Origin: Cololabis saira
Taxonomy: Eukaryota; Chordata; Actinopteri; Beloniformes; Belonidae
Length of the DNA stretch: 64,000 nt
NCBI RefSeq assembly: GCF_033807715.1
Contig: NC_084587.1
Span: forward strand, 22,561,017 to 22,625,016
Direction: 5' to 3'
In this document: positions 1 through 11,098 of the stretch, piece after piece
Layout of the letters: every line of letters begins with the position of its first letter
Position numbering within the stretch: the first letter of the stretch is position 1
Notes under the pieces: model-generated
Database searches by the model: none
What the model was told of the DNA's origin: nothing
What the model saw: only the letters and a program-made list of their open reading frames with translations
Translations under genes and position numbers: made by a program

Positions 1-848
1 TGTGGGTGAACAGGGTGGTGAGGGGGATCAGGTGGGCTCGGTCGCAGTTCCTGTACTGATCGAACATGTGGCGGGAGGAGGAGGTGAAGAGGGAGGGGCT
101 GCCGCTGCTCACGCCGCCGCGGTTGGCGCCGGCGTCGCCGCCGTTGGTGCCGGCCAGGCTGTGCCGGGGGCTGCCGGGGTCCAGCTTCTGGGACTTGCCC
201 AGCGTGAGCGACAGAGCGACGGACTGGAGCGCCTGAGACGCCGTCAGACTCATGAGGGGGCTGTTACTCCCACTCCCTCCGCTGCTGCCTCTTCCACCGA
301 ACAGGAAGTTCTCCTGGCTCCTCTGAAACAACGAACGCCCCGGTGACGTGCCCTCTAGTGGCAGCTCCTCCCCCTCTGCCTCCTCCTCCTCCCCTCCTCC
401 TCGTCCTCCTCCCAAGCCTCCGTCCGATTCCCCCGTTTCTCCGCTCTGGTGTTTCTTGAGGTGGCGACTGAAAACGAGGGGGTGTGTGGTGGTGAAAGGG
501 CACTCTTGGCAGCCGAAAATCTGGCGCGGCGCGTGCTTCAACTTCTTGTGCAGGTTGAGGTTGTCCTTGCGCTTGCAGCTATAAGAGCAGCGGTCGCAGT
601 GGAAGGGCCGCTCGCCCGTGTGCACACGCACATGCTCGATCAGCTTATTGGCCGTTTTGGACAGGTAGCCACACTGCTCACACTTGTAGTGGTTTCCCAG
701 GCGGTGCCCCCGCATGTGGGCCTCCAGTGAGGTCTGGTCGGGCCACAGTCCCTGGCAGATGCGGCAGCGGTACTCCATCTTACAGTGCGTCTTCAGGTGG
801 CACTCCATGGCCGCTGGACGATTGGTGGAGTAGATGCAAAAAGGGCAC
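1..848 (-). CDS. znf827: znf827 exon 14: zinc fingers 10-14 and C-terminal tail (cut by window edge)
   Basis: Window residues 1159-1441, continuing off the left edge. The acceptor CGCATTAACCAG|G follows a long pyrimidine tract. Fingers in order begin CPFCIYSTNRPAAMECH, CRICQGLWPDQTSLEAH, CEQCGYLSKTANKLIEH, CDRCSYSCKRKDNLNLH and CQECPFTTTHPLVFSRH. An acidic and Gly/Glu-rich linker follows (GGGRGGGEEEEAEGEELP), then a tail with SLTASQALQSVALSLTLGK and FDQYRNCDRAHLIPL. The mammalian protein ends about 40-50 residues after the equivalent of AHLIPL, so the stop codon is probably just outside the window. The exon is GC-rich compared with the surrounding introns. The fingers are more strongly conserved than the linker and tail. 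Confidence 0.96.
349..361 (-). promoter_or_regulatory. CTCF-like core motif inside exon 14
   Basis: On the minus strand CCACTAGAGGGCA fits the CTCF core consensus (CCASYAGRGGGCR). It lies in coding sequence of the acidic linker. Occupancy is unknown. Confidence 0.4.
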
Positions 849-1169
849 CTGGTTAATGCGACAAAAGGGAAGGAGGGAGGACACGACACACAAAAACAGA
901 AGACAGTTGAAAGGAAAGCGTACGCTCACATCCATGTAACACACCTTGACATCATTAAAGACAAAAATGATGAAGAGGAGGAAGACAGATAAAGGAAAAC
1001 AGTGTACGATGTACAGTTCTATGTGCTCAATAATGGTGTGTGTGGCAGTTAAATGGTGGGAAAATTGAGGTGATCAGGTATGTGTGTGGTGTCAGGAAGG
1101 GAGGCGTGTGGTGACAGGCTGGAGAAAAGATTGAAGCAGTAGGAAATGAAGGAAATGAAGGAATGAGTG

Positions 1170-1330
1170 GCACTTACATTTAAATAGCACCTTTCATCTG
1201 CTCTGGGGCCCAAAGCGCTTCACAAACCCTGCAGAACAGAATCACCTCAGAAAAACCTCAAAATGGTCAAGGCCCTCTCTCCCTCTCTACACACTCCTAC
1301 ACATAAACACTTCACATTGCTCATGTGCAC
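1170..1330. repeat. dispersed repeat fragment (AGCGCTT-type)
   Basis: Contains a segment reading ACATTTAAATAGCACCTTTC followed by CAAAGCGCTTCACA, a phrase I recognise as recurring in many fish genomes. The class is uncertain and the boundaries are approximate. Confidence 0.35.
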
Positions 1331-2999
1331 ACAGACGTACACGTCCATCTACTCCTGTTTGTCCGAGCTCCGTCTGCTTTTGGTAGCTGAGCTCAACACG
1401 GTTTACATGAATTAAAAAACAAAAAAATAAAGCTGCATTTAAAATAAGCCTCACATAGCACATCAATTAAATGAAATCCACTACTTGAGTCGTTCTTCTT
1501 GAAGTATAAGCTTATTAAGAAATCAGTCTGGCTTCAGAAACATTTACAGCAGACAGAGGGAACATTTAAACGCTGCTTTAGACGTGTTTACCAACACCAC
1601 AGCTAGAAGTAAGATGGTGCGTGGTGATCTTTCAGCTATGAAGGTGCTTCTCGTGTATCTGTGTTCTGTTATCTGCAGGTTTTTCTACAAGACTTCCAGA
1701 CATGTTTTGAACATGCCGACTACACTGATGGCCGCGCAGAAAAAAATAAATAAATATGCAAAACGTAAGAGTTTTGTTTATGACATGATGAGGTGATAAT
1801 CATAATGAAACTGAATGGTTCTGCACATGCACATGTGAAGGACCTAATAACAAACACATGGCTCATGTCATTTGAGACTGATCTTTCAAAAAAAAAAAAG
1901 AATCTCTGCAATGTGTTTTTTAGAATTTTTTCCACACGTTTCCATGTGTAATCAGTTTTTAAATCTCTCTAAAGGTGCGTTTCTAAGATTAGACTAAAAC
2001 TAAACTGCCATCATCAGTGTGTGGCGAGCAGAGGTCAGCAGATGGACTTTGTGTTAGCTTCACAGGCCTGAAATGGTACGAAAAAAAAAAGAAAAAAGAA
2101 AAGTGTCACAGTACAACAAAGGCTCCTTTGGGAATGGAGATGGAGAGGGAGGCATGTGAGGGAGACTACCACTAGATTGATATTTTCTAAACAAAACCTT
2201 ATCAGAATGCTTTAAAAGCAAAACATAAATGCACGTGTTCAAATATTTACATGTGAAAAATATTAGGCCTTTGGTGTGTAGTAACACTGACAGCAAGCAA
2301 GAGTTTTTGAGTGATCACATGTTTGTGCTTACGGAGCCTGAGTGCTTGTTTGATTATCTTCCAGGGTTATGCCAGCAAATTCGATATAATCAGCTGTGTA
2401 ATATACTATTAGAAGTGTCTATCTGGAGGAAAAAAAAGCAGCCTTCTGGAATTCAGATTTCCTCAAATATATTTCTTTGGCATGTGTGTCGTAGCTGTGG
2501 GCAGAGGAACAACAGACCCCGAGGGGAAGCCCATTTTCATCTCTTTTCCACTCTCCCTTCTGCTCAGAACGGCCACTGCAGACCCACAGACCACTGCCTA
2601 ATCAGCTGCACTTGCCAAGAGAAGCTGTCAAGCAGCAAAACTACAGCTTGTATCATTTCATTTGCTGGCAGCAGATAATGAACATTAAAGCGAGGTTAAC
2701 TGATGAAAGCCTCGTTGCTAAAAATATCTCCAAACTGACCGTACATCTGTCCATTAACTCCGTTTCCACGTGTCTGTCACTGTCGAGGAAGATGAAATAA
2801 AAAAAAATAAAAAGAACCCTGATGAAGAGGTAGACTATAGGCAAAGGAAGGCAGTTAATTTAGATCATTTTTTTTAAAGTGAAATATCCGGGGATCCTGA
2901 GAAGAGGGTGTGCCCTTTTTGTTACAACAACAGTAGGCTGGGTTGATGTTTATACAACCAATCATTGATCCTTTTTGATCACTCGACATTACGCATTAA

Positions 3000-3816
3000 A
3001 TGTACAGGCAGTTTAAAGTGAAGCAGGTGATGCCTGGAAAACCTGCAAGAGCGAGAAGGATTTTGAACATACAGAATCATAACTTTTGAATATGTAAACG
3101 TGCGCTTGCGTATCCAAAGAGAACAAAGAGAACTCAAATTGTTGCACTTGGTTTTACATTAAATGTTTGTTTACAAGAGATATAACTACTTTTCTACTTT
3201 TCATATATTACTACTTAAATGTTATTTTGTCTGCAAGAGGTGAAGGTTATTTCCTACTTTGTACATGGTGGTGTTTAAAAACTTGGTTTACAATTTATTT
3301 TCTGCTGTTGAAAAATGATTTTTACTTTAAAACTAAAATGTGACCTCATTCAAAAGATGCAAGTTATTCTCTAATTTTCACCTGCCAATTTAAAAAATGT
3401 GTTCATAAGATATTTAAGTTACTTTCTCCGATTCTAGATGACAAGATTTTAAATAATTTACTTTGTTGGTTGGAATTGAATTTTTTTTATTTATTTTTTT
3501 GCTAAATTAAAATGTGGTCTTGCTTAAAAGGCATTTTCATTTTGAGTGATATCTGCTTTAATTCCAATAGTTCAACAAAGTATTGCATTAATACCTGTAA
3601 ATAGTTTATTTCTGCCTTATTCCTTTTCATTATTTTAAAATCAGAAAGTTATATTCTCTTTCATGAGAAAAATATGGGGTTTTTGGTAGCCGATCATATT
3701 TACAGAGCAAACCGCGACAATGAACTCTGACTGAACGCAAAATAATGGTTAATTAATTGTAATTGATGTTCGATTTAATCGTGATGTTGATATGAGGCCA
3801 TGATCGCCCAGCCCTA
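3000..3816. repeat. AT-rich dispersed repeat ending in AGGGCTGGGCGAT
   Basis: The right end, read on the minus strand, starts TTAGGGCTGGGCGATCATGG and is followed by a run with TAATCG/ATTAAT motifs. This terminus is common in fish interspersed repeats. The left boundary is a guess and no coding capacity is seen. Confidence 0.4.
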
Positions 3817-5288
3817 ACATATAAAATACAGACGCAGCACACCAGATAAATGAGGGGGAAAAAGCTCCGAAACACACTTCCATCACCAAGCGGATAACAC
3901 ACCGCAAAAAGACGAGAATCCAATGTGCAGCAGAAAACCAGTATCAGTGACCAGCTGCTACATGCTACAAACACTCGCCTGTTATTGACTGAATTTCAAA
4001 ATCGCAAGGGTAGAAGAATCACTACTCTGCAACAACAACTCACTCTGACGGCAGTCAGTGAACAGCAAAATGAACCAAAACAAAATAAAACAGCTCCACG
4101 TTCTACAACCGAGCTCTGAATTTGGTCTTTGGTGTTTCAGCATCATAACTCATGTTACTACATATTCCTGAGATCCTTCCTGCCCAAAGCAATAGACCTC
4201 TACAAGGTCTAATTATCTAATTATTGTGGATTAATAAGGTATAAAGTCTCTTCTCTGCTCCCTCGACTGTCGCTATAAGGAAACCCCCTCCAATGTTCAC
4301 TCATTTTTGTTTTTTAAGGGTTTTTTTGTGCATTCTTACAAACTGCCAATATTACCCAACTGCTCTGCACAGCCAATGCCAGAATATGAATGACAGAAGA
4401 GCCTGTAATTACCACAGAAACAAGCAGAAAATCCAGTTGATTTTCCTGTTGCCTGATAGATTAGACCCGTATCTAGAAAGATGTAGCAGTTGCTTATCAA
4501 ACTACCTTTGCACGCAGTTGATTAGTGCTATGACCAATCAGAGCAACAAGCAATGGAATCGAGTCAACCGGAGAGTATGTTGTGTAGAGGAGCATTTTAA
4601 ACTTTTGCTGTAAGCTGTCGACACGACAGCAAATACATCTACCTCGCAAAGAACTGATCCAAGTACAGTCTCCTGTTTAATTTTGGAAGCAAAAGTCTGA
4701 ACCTTTAATGATCGATGCCAAAGCTGATTGCTCCTGCGTCACTTACACTGCAAACATCCAGATTACAACGTCGCCACTCTGTCGTCAAGTTCAACTCCCC
4801 CCACAAGGATGGACTGATTCTATCGGCACGCCAAGACTTTTAGGCATAGTGAATGAGCTCCAATGGATGGTAACTACATTTGCTAGCAGTACGTCTAGAT
4901 TTTAAGGCTAATTGGTTGGCATAAATGAAGTAATTGGGTGTTTGTTACATCTCCAAACACAAAAAAATATGTTTAAAACGCCTCTTGAAAGCACCTACTC
5001 TACCTTTAACGAAGACAGGCAAAATACCTGAAACTGTTGCGATTTCCCTCAAACATGTTAACTTATCATACGTGCATTTAAGACACTTTTTCAGCTTTCT
5101 GTTGTTTTTTTTTTGTTAAACCAAAATGAGCTGGAATGAATTTAACCTGGTCAGCACATCCCTGATGTACAGTAAGGTAATGAGTGTGTATATACCATGT
5201 GTGTGTGTGTTGCTCTGTGTAGTGAACTGAGGGATGGGAGGGGAGGCTGGTGGAGTTAGGAACCTCTGTCTGTACTTGCTTTCCTTAC

Positions 5289-5466
5289 TTGAGCCCTCCG
5301 GAGGGGACGGTGTGGCACTTCTTGTGCTCCAGCAGCTGCTCGGGTGTCTTCAGAAACTTGTGGCAAACGTCGCACTCGAACATTCGCGTGATGAGATGGA
5401 TCTGGAGGTGCCGTTCGTACATGCTGCGCGTCTTGCACACAAAATTACAGAAGACGCACTCGAAAC
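5289..5466 (-). CDS. znf827: znf827 exon 13: zinc fingers 8 and 9, donor overlaps a stop codon
   Basis: Window residues 1100-1158. The acceptor is CACTCTCTCCCAG|GTTTCG. It encodes GFECVFCNFVCKTRSMYERH, LQIHLITRMFE, then finger 9 CDVCHKFLKTPEQLLEHKKC followed by H and TVPSGGL. The donor is CTCAA|GTAAGG. If unspliced, the same bases read AAG TAA, giving an ending GGLK and a stop at 5285-5287. If spliced to the acceptor at 849-851, AA+G again gives Lys and continues directly to CPFCIYST. Both products are plausible. Confidence 0.96.
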
Positions 5467-5815
5467 CTGGGAGAGAGTGGAAAAAGAAGAGCGCGTTGAC
5501 TGGTCGGTGGACGTGAAGTCTGAAGTCTTTTGGTTCGCGGTTTCTCCGTCAGACTTTAAAAAGTAAAAGGGGCATCCAATCTGGATTGAGTACTTATTTG
5601 TCCACTCTAATTCAAATCTGACCAAAGCTCATGCAGGGAGTCCTCCCAACAATCAATAAATAATATCTTAAGATGTCTTCAAAGCTTTGATTTTGGCTTA
5701 TGTAATCATGTATATTTGATATTGTAGAGAAATATTAAAGAGCGGGAGCCAAGTTTTTATGCACTTTAAAATGATGAAGTGTATCTGGTTGCCATCCGTT
5801 CCCAGAATTCCTTGC
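5467..5815 (-). other. intron 12 of znf827 (349 bp, GC-AG)
   Basis: On the minus strand it begins GCAAGG and ends CTCTCTCCCAG. It contains the in-frame stop that would terminate exon 12 if unspliced. See the finding on the GC donor. Confidence 0.85.
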
Positions 5816-6025
5816 CTTTGTCGGACTTCTCCTCGGTTCCTGATCCCGAGTGACTGCCAGAGCTGGCCTGGCTGCCTGCAGAGGAGGGTGGGGCCAGCAG
5901 ACTCTTGAGTTCTTCGTTTCCATGGCTGAGGTCTCCGCTCTCAGAGCTGTTGAGTGAATCGCTGAGAGCTGAGAGGGACGATGAGGTGCTCTTGGTCTCG
6001 CTGAGGGGGCTCCTTGAGTTCAGAC
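5816..6025 (-). CDS. znf827: znf827 exon 12: Ser-rich linker, ends at a GC donor
   Basis: Window residues 1030-1099. The acceptor is CTGTCAAG|GTCTG. The reading is GLNSRSPLSETKSTSSSLSA, then LSDSLNSSESGDLSHGNEEL, and near the end GTEEKSDK. SSSLSALSDS matches the mammalian linker. The following exon needs one leading G to read KGFECVFC. The only phase-compatible donor before the in-frame stop is ACAAAG|GCAAGG, a GC donor at 5814-5815. No GT in the right phase lies nearby. Without this splice the frame runs 16 residues further and stops at 5769-5771. Confidence 0.9.
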
Positions 6026-7366
6026 CTTGACAGACGAGGGCAGACGGTAGAAGACGAGAAATTTCTGTCAATGTGATCAAAAAAAAAAAAAAAAAAAAAA
6101 AGTGATGGAAAATTTGTGCCAACTAAAAATGAAAACATTGAACAGTGATACTTTAAAAATCTGCACGAATTGTGTGGACTGTCAATCACGCAGAAAATCT
6201 TTTCCTGTTGCTCCCGTATTCATGTGCAGAGATGCACACAAGAAGAATAAAGATAGGCAGCCTCAACTGAGGCCCTGCTGCCAGTCCAATCAAGAGGCAG
6301 TGTGCTCTTATTGATCCTCTCTTCTAAGTTCACAATTCACAGGGAAGAGAGAGGGAATTAGACGAGGAGGGGGGAGGCAGGGCGAGGGAGGGCTGAGGAC
6401 CCCGGGTCATGGCCAAAGGAGCTAAGATGGCGGGAGTATCTCAGGGCACGGCTAAACAAAGGGCATTCATTCAGGAGGGAGCGTACGGAGAGAGAAAAAC
6501 CTGCATGAGCCCTGATGTGGCTGACCTACCTTTTCAATACAGGCACACACAAGCAAAAAACATTGAAGGGATGTCTACATGCAGTGCACACGTTCACCCG
6601 GCATAATTATTCTGTAATAGAAGATTCATAATTTCTTTCAATCAAATCTCAACATACCAGAGCCACTGGCAGCAGGATCTTTAATAAAGATGTGAAGCAA
6701 CCTTATGGCTCTCCGCTGCAGTGTTGCCTTCTTCACAACTATCTAAAGGCTGATGCCAAAGCAAAGATGCTACTCCGATCCAACAAAAGACATCTTTTGA
6801 CAAAAAAAAAAACATGTGTTTGTGAGAGCTGGCAACATTTATGCGACAGGAACAGAATTAGGAACCAAACTTGAACCCCAGCGTTGGCAGTCGAGAGGGA
6901 AGCAGCGGTGAAACCTTCTGAACTCTGCCTGAGGGTGCCAACAGAAGTCACCAGATAACTCAATGTGTATCGTCCGTCAAACATCCATCATAAGTCGAGC
7001 TGTAATTGGTTTGCACATTCAGCCTGCGGTACCTCCCCAAACACGGCTGGATCCTGACAAATCATTCAAATCCTCACAAACAATGCAGGATGTGGGGTTT
7101 ATGCGGTTTGAGGTGACTAAAAGCTGTACTTGTCTACGTTTGTGCATTTGTTTGGTGGTGTTCATCTTTTGTGAGACAGAGATAAATGCCACGCCAAGCT
7201 GAGAGGCTTAAAAGATGGCCACAATGGCATCGTAAACCCTGCTCGACTCCTGAGGACCCAAGGCCTATTGATTTTTTTCCCCTCAGGCACGATAAGGGGC
7301 AACCTTATCAGATAAACAAGGCCACCGTAGCCTATGAAAGACCCCTCAGCTGTCTGGGCTGGACAA

Positions 7367-7446
<80 letters not shown>

Positions 7447-8497
7447 CACAAAGAAAAAAATGAACATACGTGAGGTTCAGAAGAAGAGCAACAAATGTCA
7501 GCAATAAATTGGACAAAGCTGTTTTAGACAAAAACAACTGATATCGACCAGCAGAGGTTCAGACCGGCAGCTTTAAAAGTCCAAAGACGGTCAATCGGAG
7601 GAGGCTTGTTTGTGAAACACAGTTCTGCTGCTCGTCTCTCCCTGCGCCCTCTGAACCGCGTGTTTGTGAAGTGTAACATTGTTTTTTCTTCAAACAATCC
7701 ATGCTGATTTCCTCACAAAAACAGACCATAAATATTCAGAAATTGGCCCAATCGGATTTGTCGACTGCACTTCAACACAACAGTTTGTTTTTTTCTACAT
7801 CCACTCGATTTAAGTGTTATATTCAGTGATACTGAAATGGATCATTATTTTTGTCTGAATTCTGAGAATAAAGTGGTCATAATTAAAACCTTTGCAACAG
7901 CAGAGTTGGAGATGCAGCTCCATGATGTTTCTACTGCGCTGCACAGAACTTGGATTTCACAGGTATTAAAAACAGCTACGATCCATAAAGCCTCCTTTGC
8001 TGACAGCCAGTCGTTTCCCCTCAGTCGCTGCCTAAATTTAAACTTTGAGTGTTGGAGTGCAGACTCAGAACTGTCGTCCAAATACTGCACTGCGTTTTTT
8101 TTTTTTATTCCGAACCGCGAAAAAGAGTCACAATGTGTAAAAACTACCACCCACTCTTGGACGGTGCAAGTAATTTTTCAAATTTTCTCCAGAAATGATT
8201 TGCGAAGTCCGATAATGCGTTTTTCTTTTATTCATTATAGACCTGAGAAAACTTCGAGAGCAAAAGAAAGAAGAATAGGCTGACATTTTTATCATCATGT
8301 CTTTGCAACTATTTCAAATATTTTTCGCATCAGTTGAAAAAAAAAAAAACCTCACTTATGAATTTTTAATTGGCAAAATAAACCATCAAGATAAAAAAGA
8401 AAAGTAACAAAATAAAAAATACATGGAATTAGGACCTTATATCATTCATGGCATTATTCTGAGCTGGACTATTTCAACAAAAGCAAGCCGTCTTTAC
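6026..8497 (-). other. intron 11 of znf827 (2.5 kb)
   Basis: No coding sequence recognised. It contains a 23-bp poly(A) at 6079-6101 (poly(T) in the gene's orientation) and a long (CA)n microsatellite. The rest is AT-rich without recognised elements. Confidence 0.8.
7368..7442. repeat. (CA)n microsatellite, about 75 bp
   Basis: An uninterrupted run of CA dinucleotides, ending at ACGCACC. Such pure runs are usually length-polymorphic. Confidence 0.98.
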
Positions 8498-8664
8498 CTG
8501 CATGTCCGGTACTGATGTGGCTCTTCATGTCGCTTTCCTCCATGCAGACGTAGTCACAGACGCTGCAGCAGAGTGAGAACATCCACTGCTCCTTGTCCAC
8601 ATGGAGCGACATGTGGCTGACAAACTGGGCATTCAGCTCTGTCTGGAAACCACACACATGACAG
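8498..8664 (-). CDS. znf827: znf827 exon 11: zinc fingers 6 and 7
   Basis: Window residues 974-1029. The acceptor is CCGTCCAG|CTGTC and the donor is CATGCAG|GTAAAG; it enters in phase 2 and leaves in phase 1. Finger 6 reads CHVCGFQTELNAQFVSHMSL followed by H, then VDKEQWMFSL leads into finger 7, CSVCDYVCMEESDMKSHIST followed by GH. HMSLHVDKEQWMFS is identical to the mammalian segment as I know it. Confidence 0.96.
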
Positions 8665-9537
8665 CTGGACGGAGAACAGAGAAGGAAAAGAAGGAAGATG
8701 GTGAGAGGGAGAGGAGGGAGACGCTCAGCTTTGGTGTTATTTTTTGCCTGCATAAATTGGCAAAAGCTTCGGTGCGTCTAAATTCCTTTCGATGCCATTA
8801 AAATGATTTAAAATAATTCAAACTGGATTTTGGAAATGGAGAGGCTGACTTATATTTAGTGCATAAAGAGCAACATTTTGCTGATTTATATGTGTCTTTT
8901 TTTCTGCAGGGAGGGAGATCATTAAAAGCAGTCATGCGTGGCTGGATGGGACTGGACAGCAGCGGAGGACGCCTGCGTCTGAGTTTAAAACTACTGGCAG
9001 ATCTAAATCTCACCAATGGATCGTTACTAACTGGTTTCTCACACAATTTCTGCAGCCTGGGATGTCATAATGTCTAAGAGGACATCCCAGAGAAATTTTA
9101 ATCTTTGCTTTAATGTATTAAGCAAGTGTGTCAAGTAGGGAACTTTGGACTTACTGGGAGGCTCATTTTCTGTTACCTTTAGAAAAGCCCAATTTCCTCT
9201 TCACCCCTGCTATCACTTCTTATGCTAAAGAAACTCTGTGCTGCTTCTGCTTCACAGGACAGATATGAAAGTAGCATCTTTCTTATCTGTCATCTGAACT
9301 TTTAGCCAGGAGGTGAATGGTAATATATATCAAAATGCCAGTCCCCCTCTGATGACATCTACCTACATATTACTACATATCCACACATTTAAACATGCCA
9401 TCAGGCTAAAGATATGTGTTAATCACTCAAAATAAAATAAAACAAACAAAGGCTCAATCATGCCGACTTCCAGTCTCTATGAGTGCTTGTTACATCTAGA
9501 GGAGTCGCAGGGGTTGTGTTTGTTCTCTTCGCAGTAC
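8665..9537 (-). other. intron 10 of znf827 (0.9 kb)
   Basis: Runs from donor GTACTG to the acceptor before exon 11. Nothing beyond ordinary intron sequence was recognised. Confidence 0.85.
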
Positions 9538-9709
9538 CTGTAATAGTAAGGGCAATTCTTGCGCTCGGTGGAGTCGGCTGTAACAGCGCCGACGATTTGC
9601 TCGGCATCGGTGTTGACCAGCTTGACAGAGTGGATGGTCAGGTGCTGATTGAGGTTAGCCCTGCACTTGGCTGCGTAAGGACACAGGTGACACTTGTACT
9701 TCCTCTCCT
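9538..9709 (-). CDS. znf827: znf827 exon 10: zinc finger 5
   Basis: Window residues 917-973. The acceptor is GCTTTGCAG|AGGAG and the donor is TATTACAG|GTACTG; it enters in phase 1 and leaves in phase 2. It encodes EERKYKCHLCPYAAKCRANL, then NQHLTIHSVKLVNTDAEQIV and a tail ending CPYYY. The exon is nearly identical to the mammalian counterpart through HSVKLV. Reading through the donor gives a short extension ending at the stop near 9477, so retention of this intron would truncate the protein after finger 5. Confidence 0.96.
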
Positions 9710-10123
9710 CTGCAAAGCAACACACACAGACATAAGATCGCAGTTACTGTAGCTGCTACCGCACATGTTTGGTTGTTTTTTGTTTTTTCTTAGCTGCGCT
9801 CAGTCTCTGAGCATTAAGAGCAAGTTTGAACATAAACACTTAATACCTAACCCTGCTTTACTCTCATCTGACCCAACTGTAAATCAGATCCCCTGAAGAG
9901 GAAGAAGAAAAGAAAAAAACAAAAACACCTGAAAGTACTTTCCTGTGAAGCATAAAGATATTTCTGCAAATGGGACACAAGACATTAAAAAAAAATCATA
10001 AAGACGTGGACATAATTCCCTCTTCTTTGTGACCACTAAAGAATCTAAGCAAAAATATTTCCTTTTATCCAAAAACAAATTAACATAACAACACATCTAC
10101 TTCGCCTGGCTTCCCTCAACCTC

Positions 10124-10147
10124 TCACACACACACACACACACACAC
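10124..10147. repeat. (CA)n microsatellite
   Basis: About 12 CA units followed by GCACTCACAC. Confidence 0.95.
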
Positions 10148-10311
10148 GCACTCACACTAACATGCTAACAAACACACCATTTGCCCCAAGGACATGAAGC
10201 CAGGCAACCTTTATGTCGCCGGGGAAACCAAAAAGACCATCACACTGACATATGCCCCTGCTTCTGCTCTCTGTGGTGTGGCCAAGCTGTTCACAGCCAA
10301 CACTCTCAGAT

Positions 10312-10339
10312 GGTGTGTGTGTGTGTGTGTGTGTGTGTT
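10312..10339. repeat. (TG)n microsatellite
   Basis: About 14 TG units. Together with the CA run at 10124 it forms a loose inverted pair. Confidence 0.95.
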
Positions 10340-10960
10340 GTGTAGTGTGCACACGCAAAATGTGAGAGCATGTCCAATAGTGTGGGGGCATTTTGTCCAC
10401 AAGCCTCCATTTGTGCCCTCAGTGATTTTGTCCAGTATCCAAGGAATGTTGCATTAATTTCTACTCCGTGGTTACTTTGATTTAAATAATATCCCTCCGG
10501 CCGTATGAGTATTCTTGTGTGTTTTTTTTTTTCTTAACTAAGAAGGCGTGAGAGGGGGACGGTAAGGATCAATGTGGAGCAAAGAGAGGCCAAGTTTGAA
10601 AACTCAGTGTAATCAGGTCACAAGGGAGTGAGGAAGTCTCCCATGTCTGTAAGCACGAGGGAGAAAGCGAAAGAGTGAAACTGTTGGAGCAGTATCGGAA
10701 TTACATGTGTGTATCCGTGTATGTGTGTATGGTGTGTGACACATCCTTCTCGCTGGGTAATTAGACGGGCAGTTTTCCCAGTGAGACTAATCATGGTAGT
10801 AATCTCTTTAAAGGAAGGGTAATCTAGTCTGGTCAACCTTATTTATTTAATGCAAGCAGCACAAACAAACACGCTCCAGCCCAACACCTCACCTCTGTAC
10901 ATTCAAACGAGATGCAAATGGTGAAGCCGGCATGTAGCGGTGGTGTGCGGGTTTGTTTAC

Positions 10961-11098
10961 CTGTGTGTAGAGACAGATGTCTAGAAAGGGTCTGCTGTCT
11001 GCCGAACACCTTGCCGCAGATGGGACAGGGGAAGAGCTGCTCGTGTAGTCTCCACTGAGCGATCCCGTTTCCCGGCTCTCCGTCGTCCTTCTCTGAGT
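10961..11098 (-). CDS. znf827: znf827 exon 9: zinc finger 4
   Basis: Window residues 871-916. The acceptor is GTGTCTCAG|ACTCAG, with a second in-frame AG six bases further in. The donor is CACACAG|GTAAAC and both ends are phase 1. The exon encodes DSEKDDGEPGNGIAQWRLHE, then QLFPCPICGKVFGRQQTLSR and HLSLHT. CGKVFGRQQTLSRHLSLHT matches the mammalian finger exactly as I know it. It is the first finger of the C-terminal group. Confidence 0.96.

Larger units (their letters stand above)
849..5288 (-). other. intron 13 of znf827 (4.4 kb)
   Basis: Joins donor GTAAGG at 5288 to the acceptor at 849-851. I see no further exon in it. It contains a dispersed repeat near 1170-1330, an AT-rich dispersed repeat ending at 3816, and otherwise unremarkable AT-rich sequence. 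Confidence 0.85.
9710..10960 (-). other. intron 9 of znf827 (1.25 kb)
   Basis: Contains two short microsatellites of opposite strand sense, (CA)n at 10124-10147 and (TG)n at 10312-10339, about 165 bp apart. No coding sequence. Confidence 0.85.

Noticed and set aside
2..730. Several open frames on the plus strand over exon 14
   Set aside because: They are antisense shadows of the GC-rich zinc-finger exon; the minus-strand frame contains intact C2H2 fingers.
7162..7473. Frames made of alternating Cys-Val or His-Thr
   Set aside because: Pure translation of a CA/TG microsatellite; the same applies to 48004-48355 and 10194-10457.
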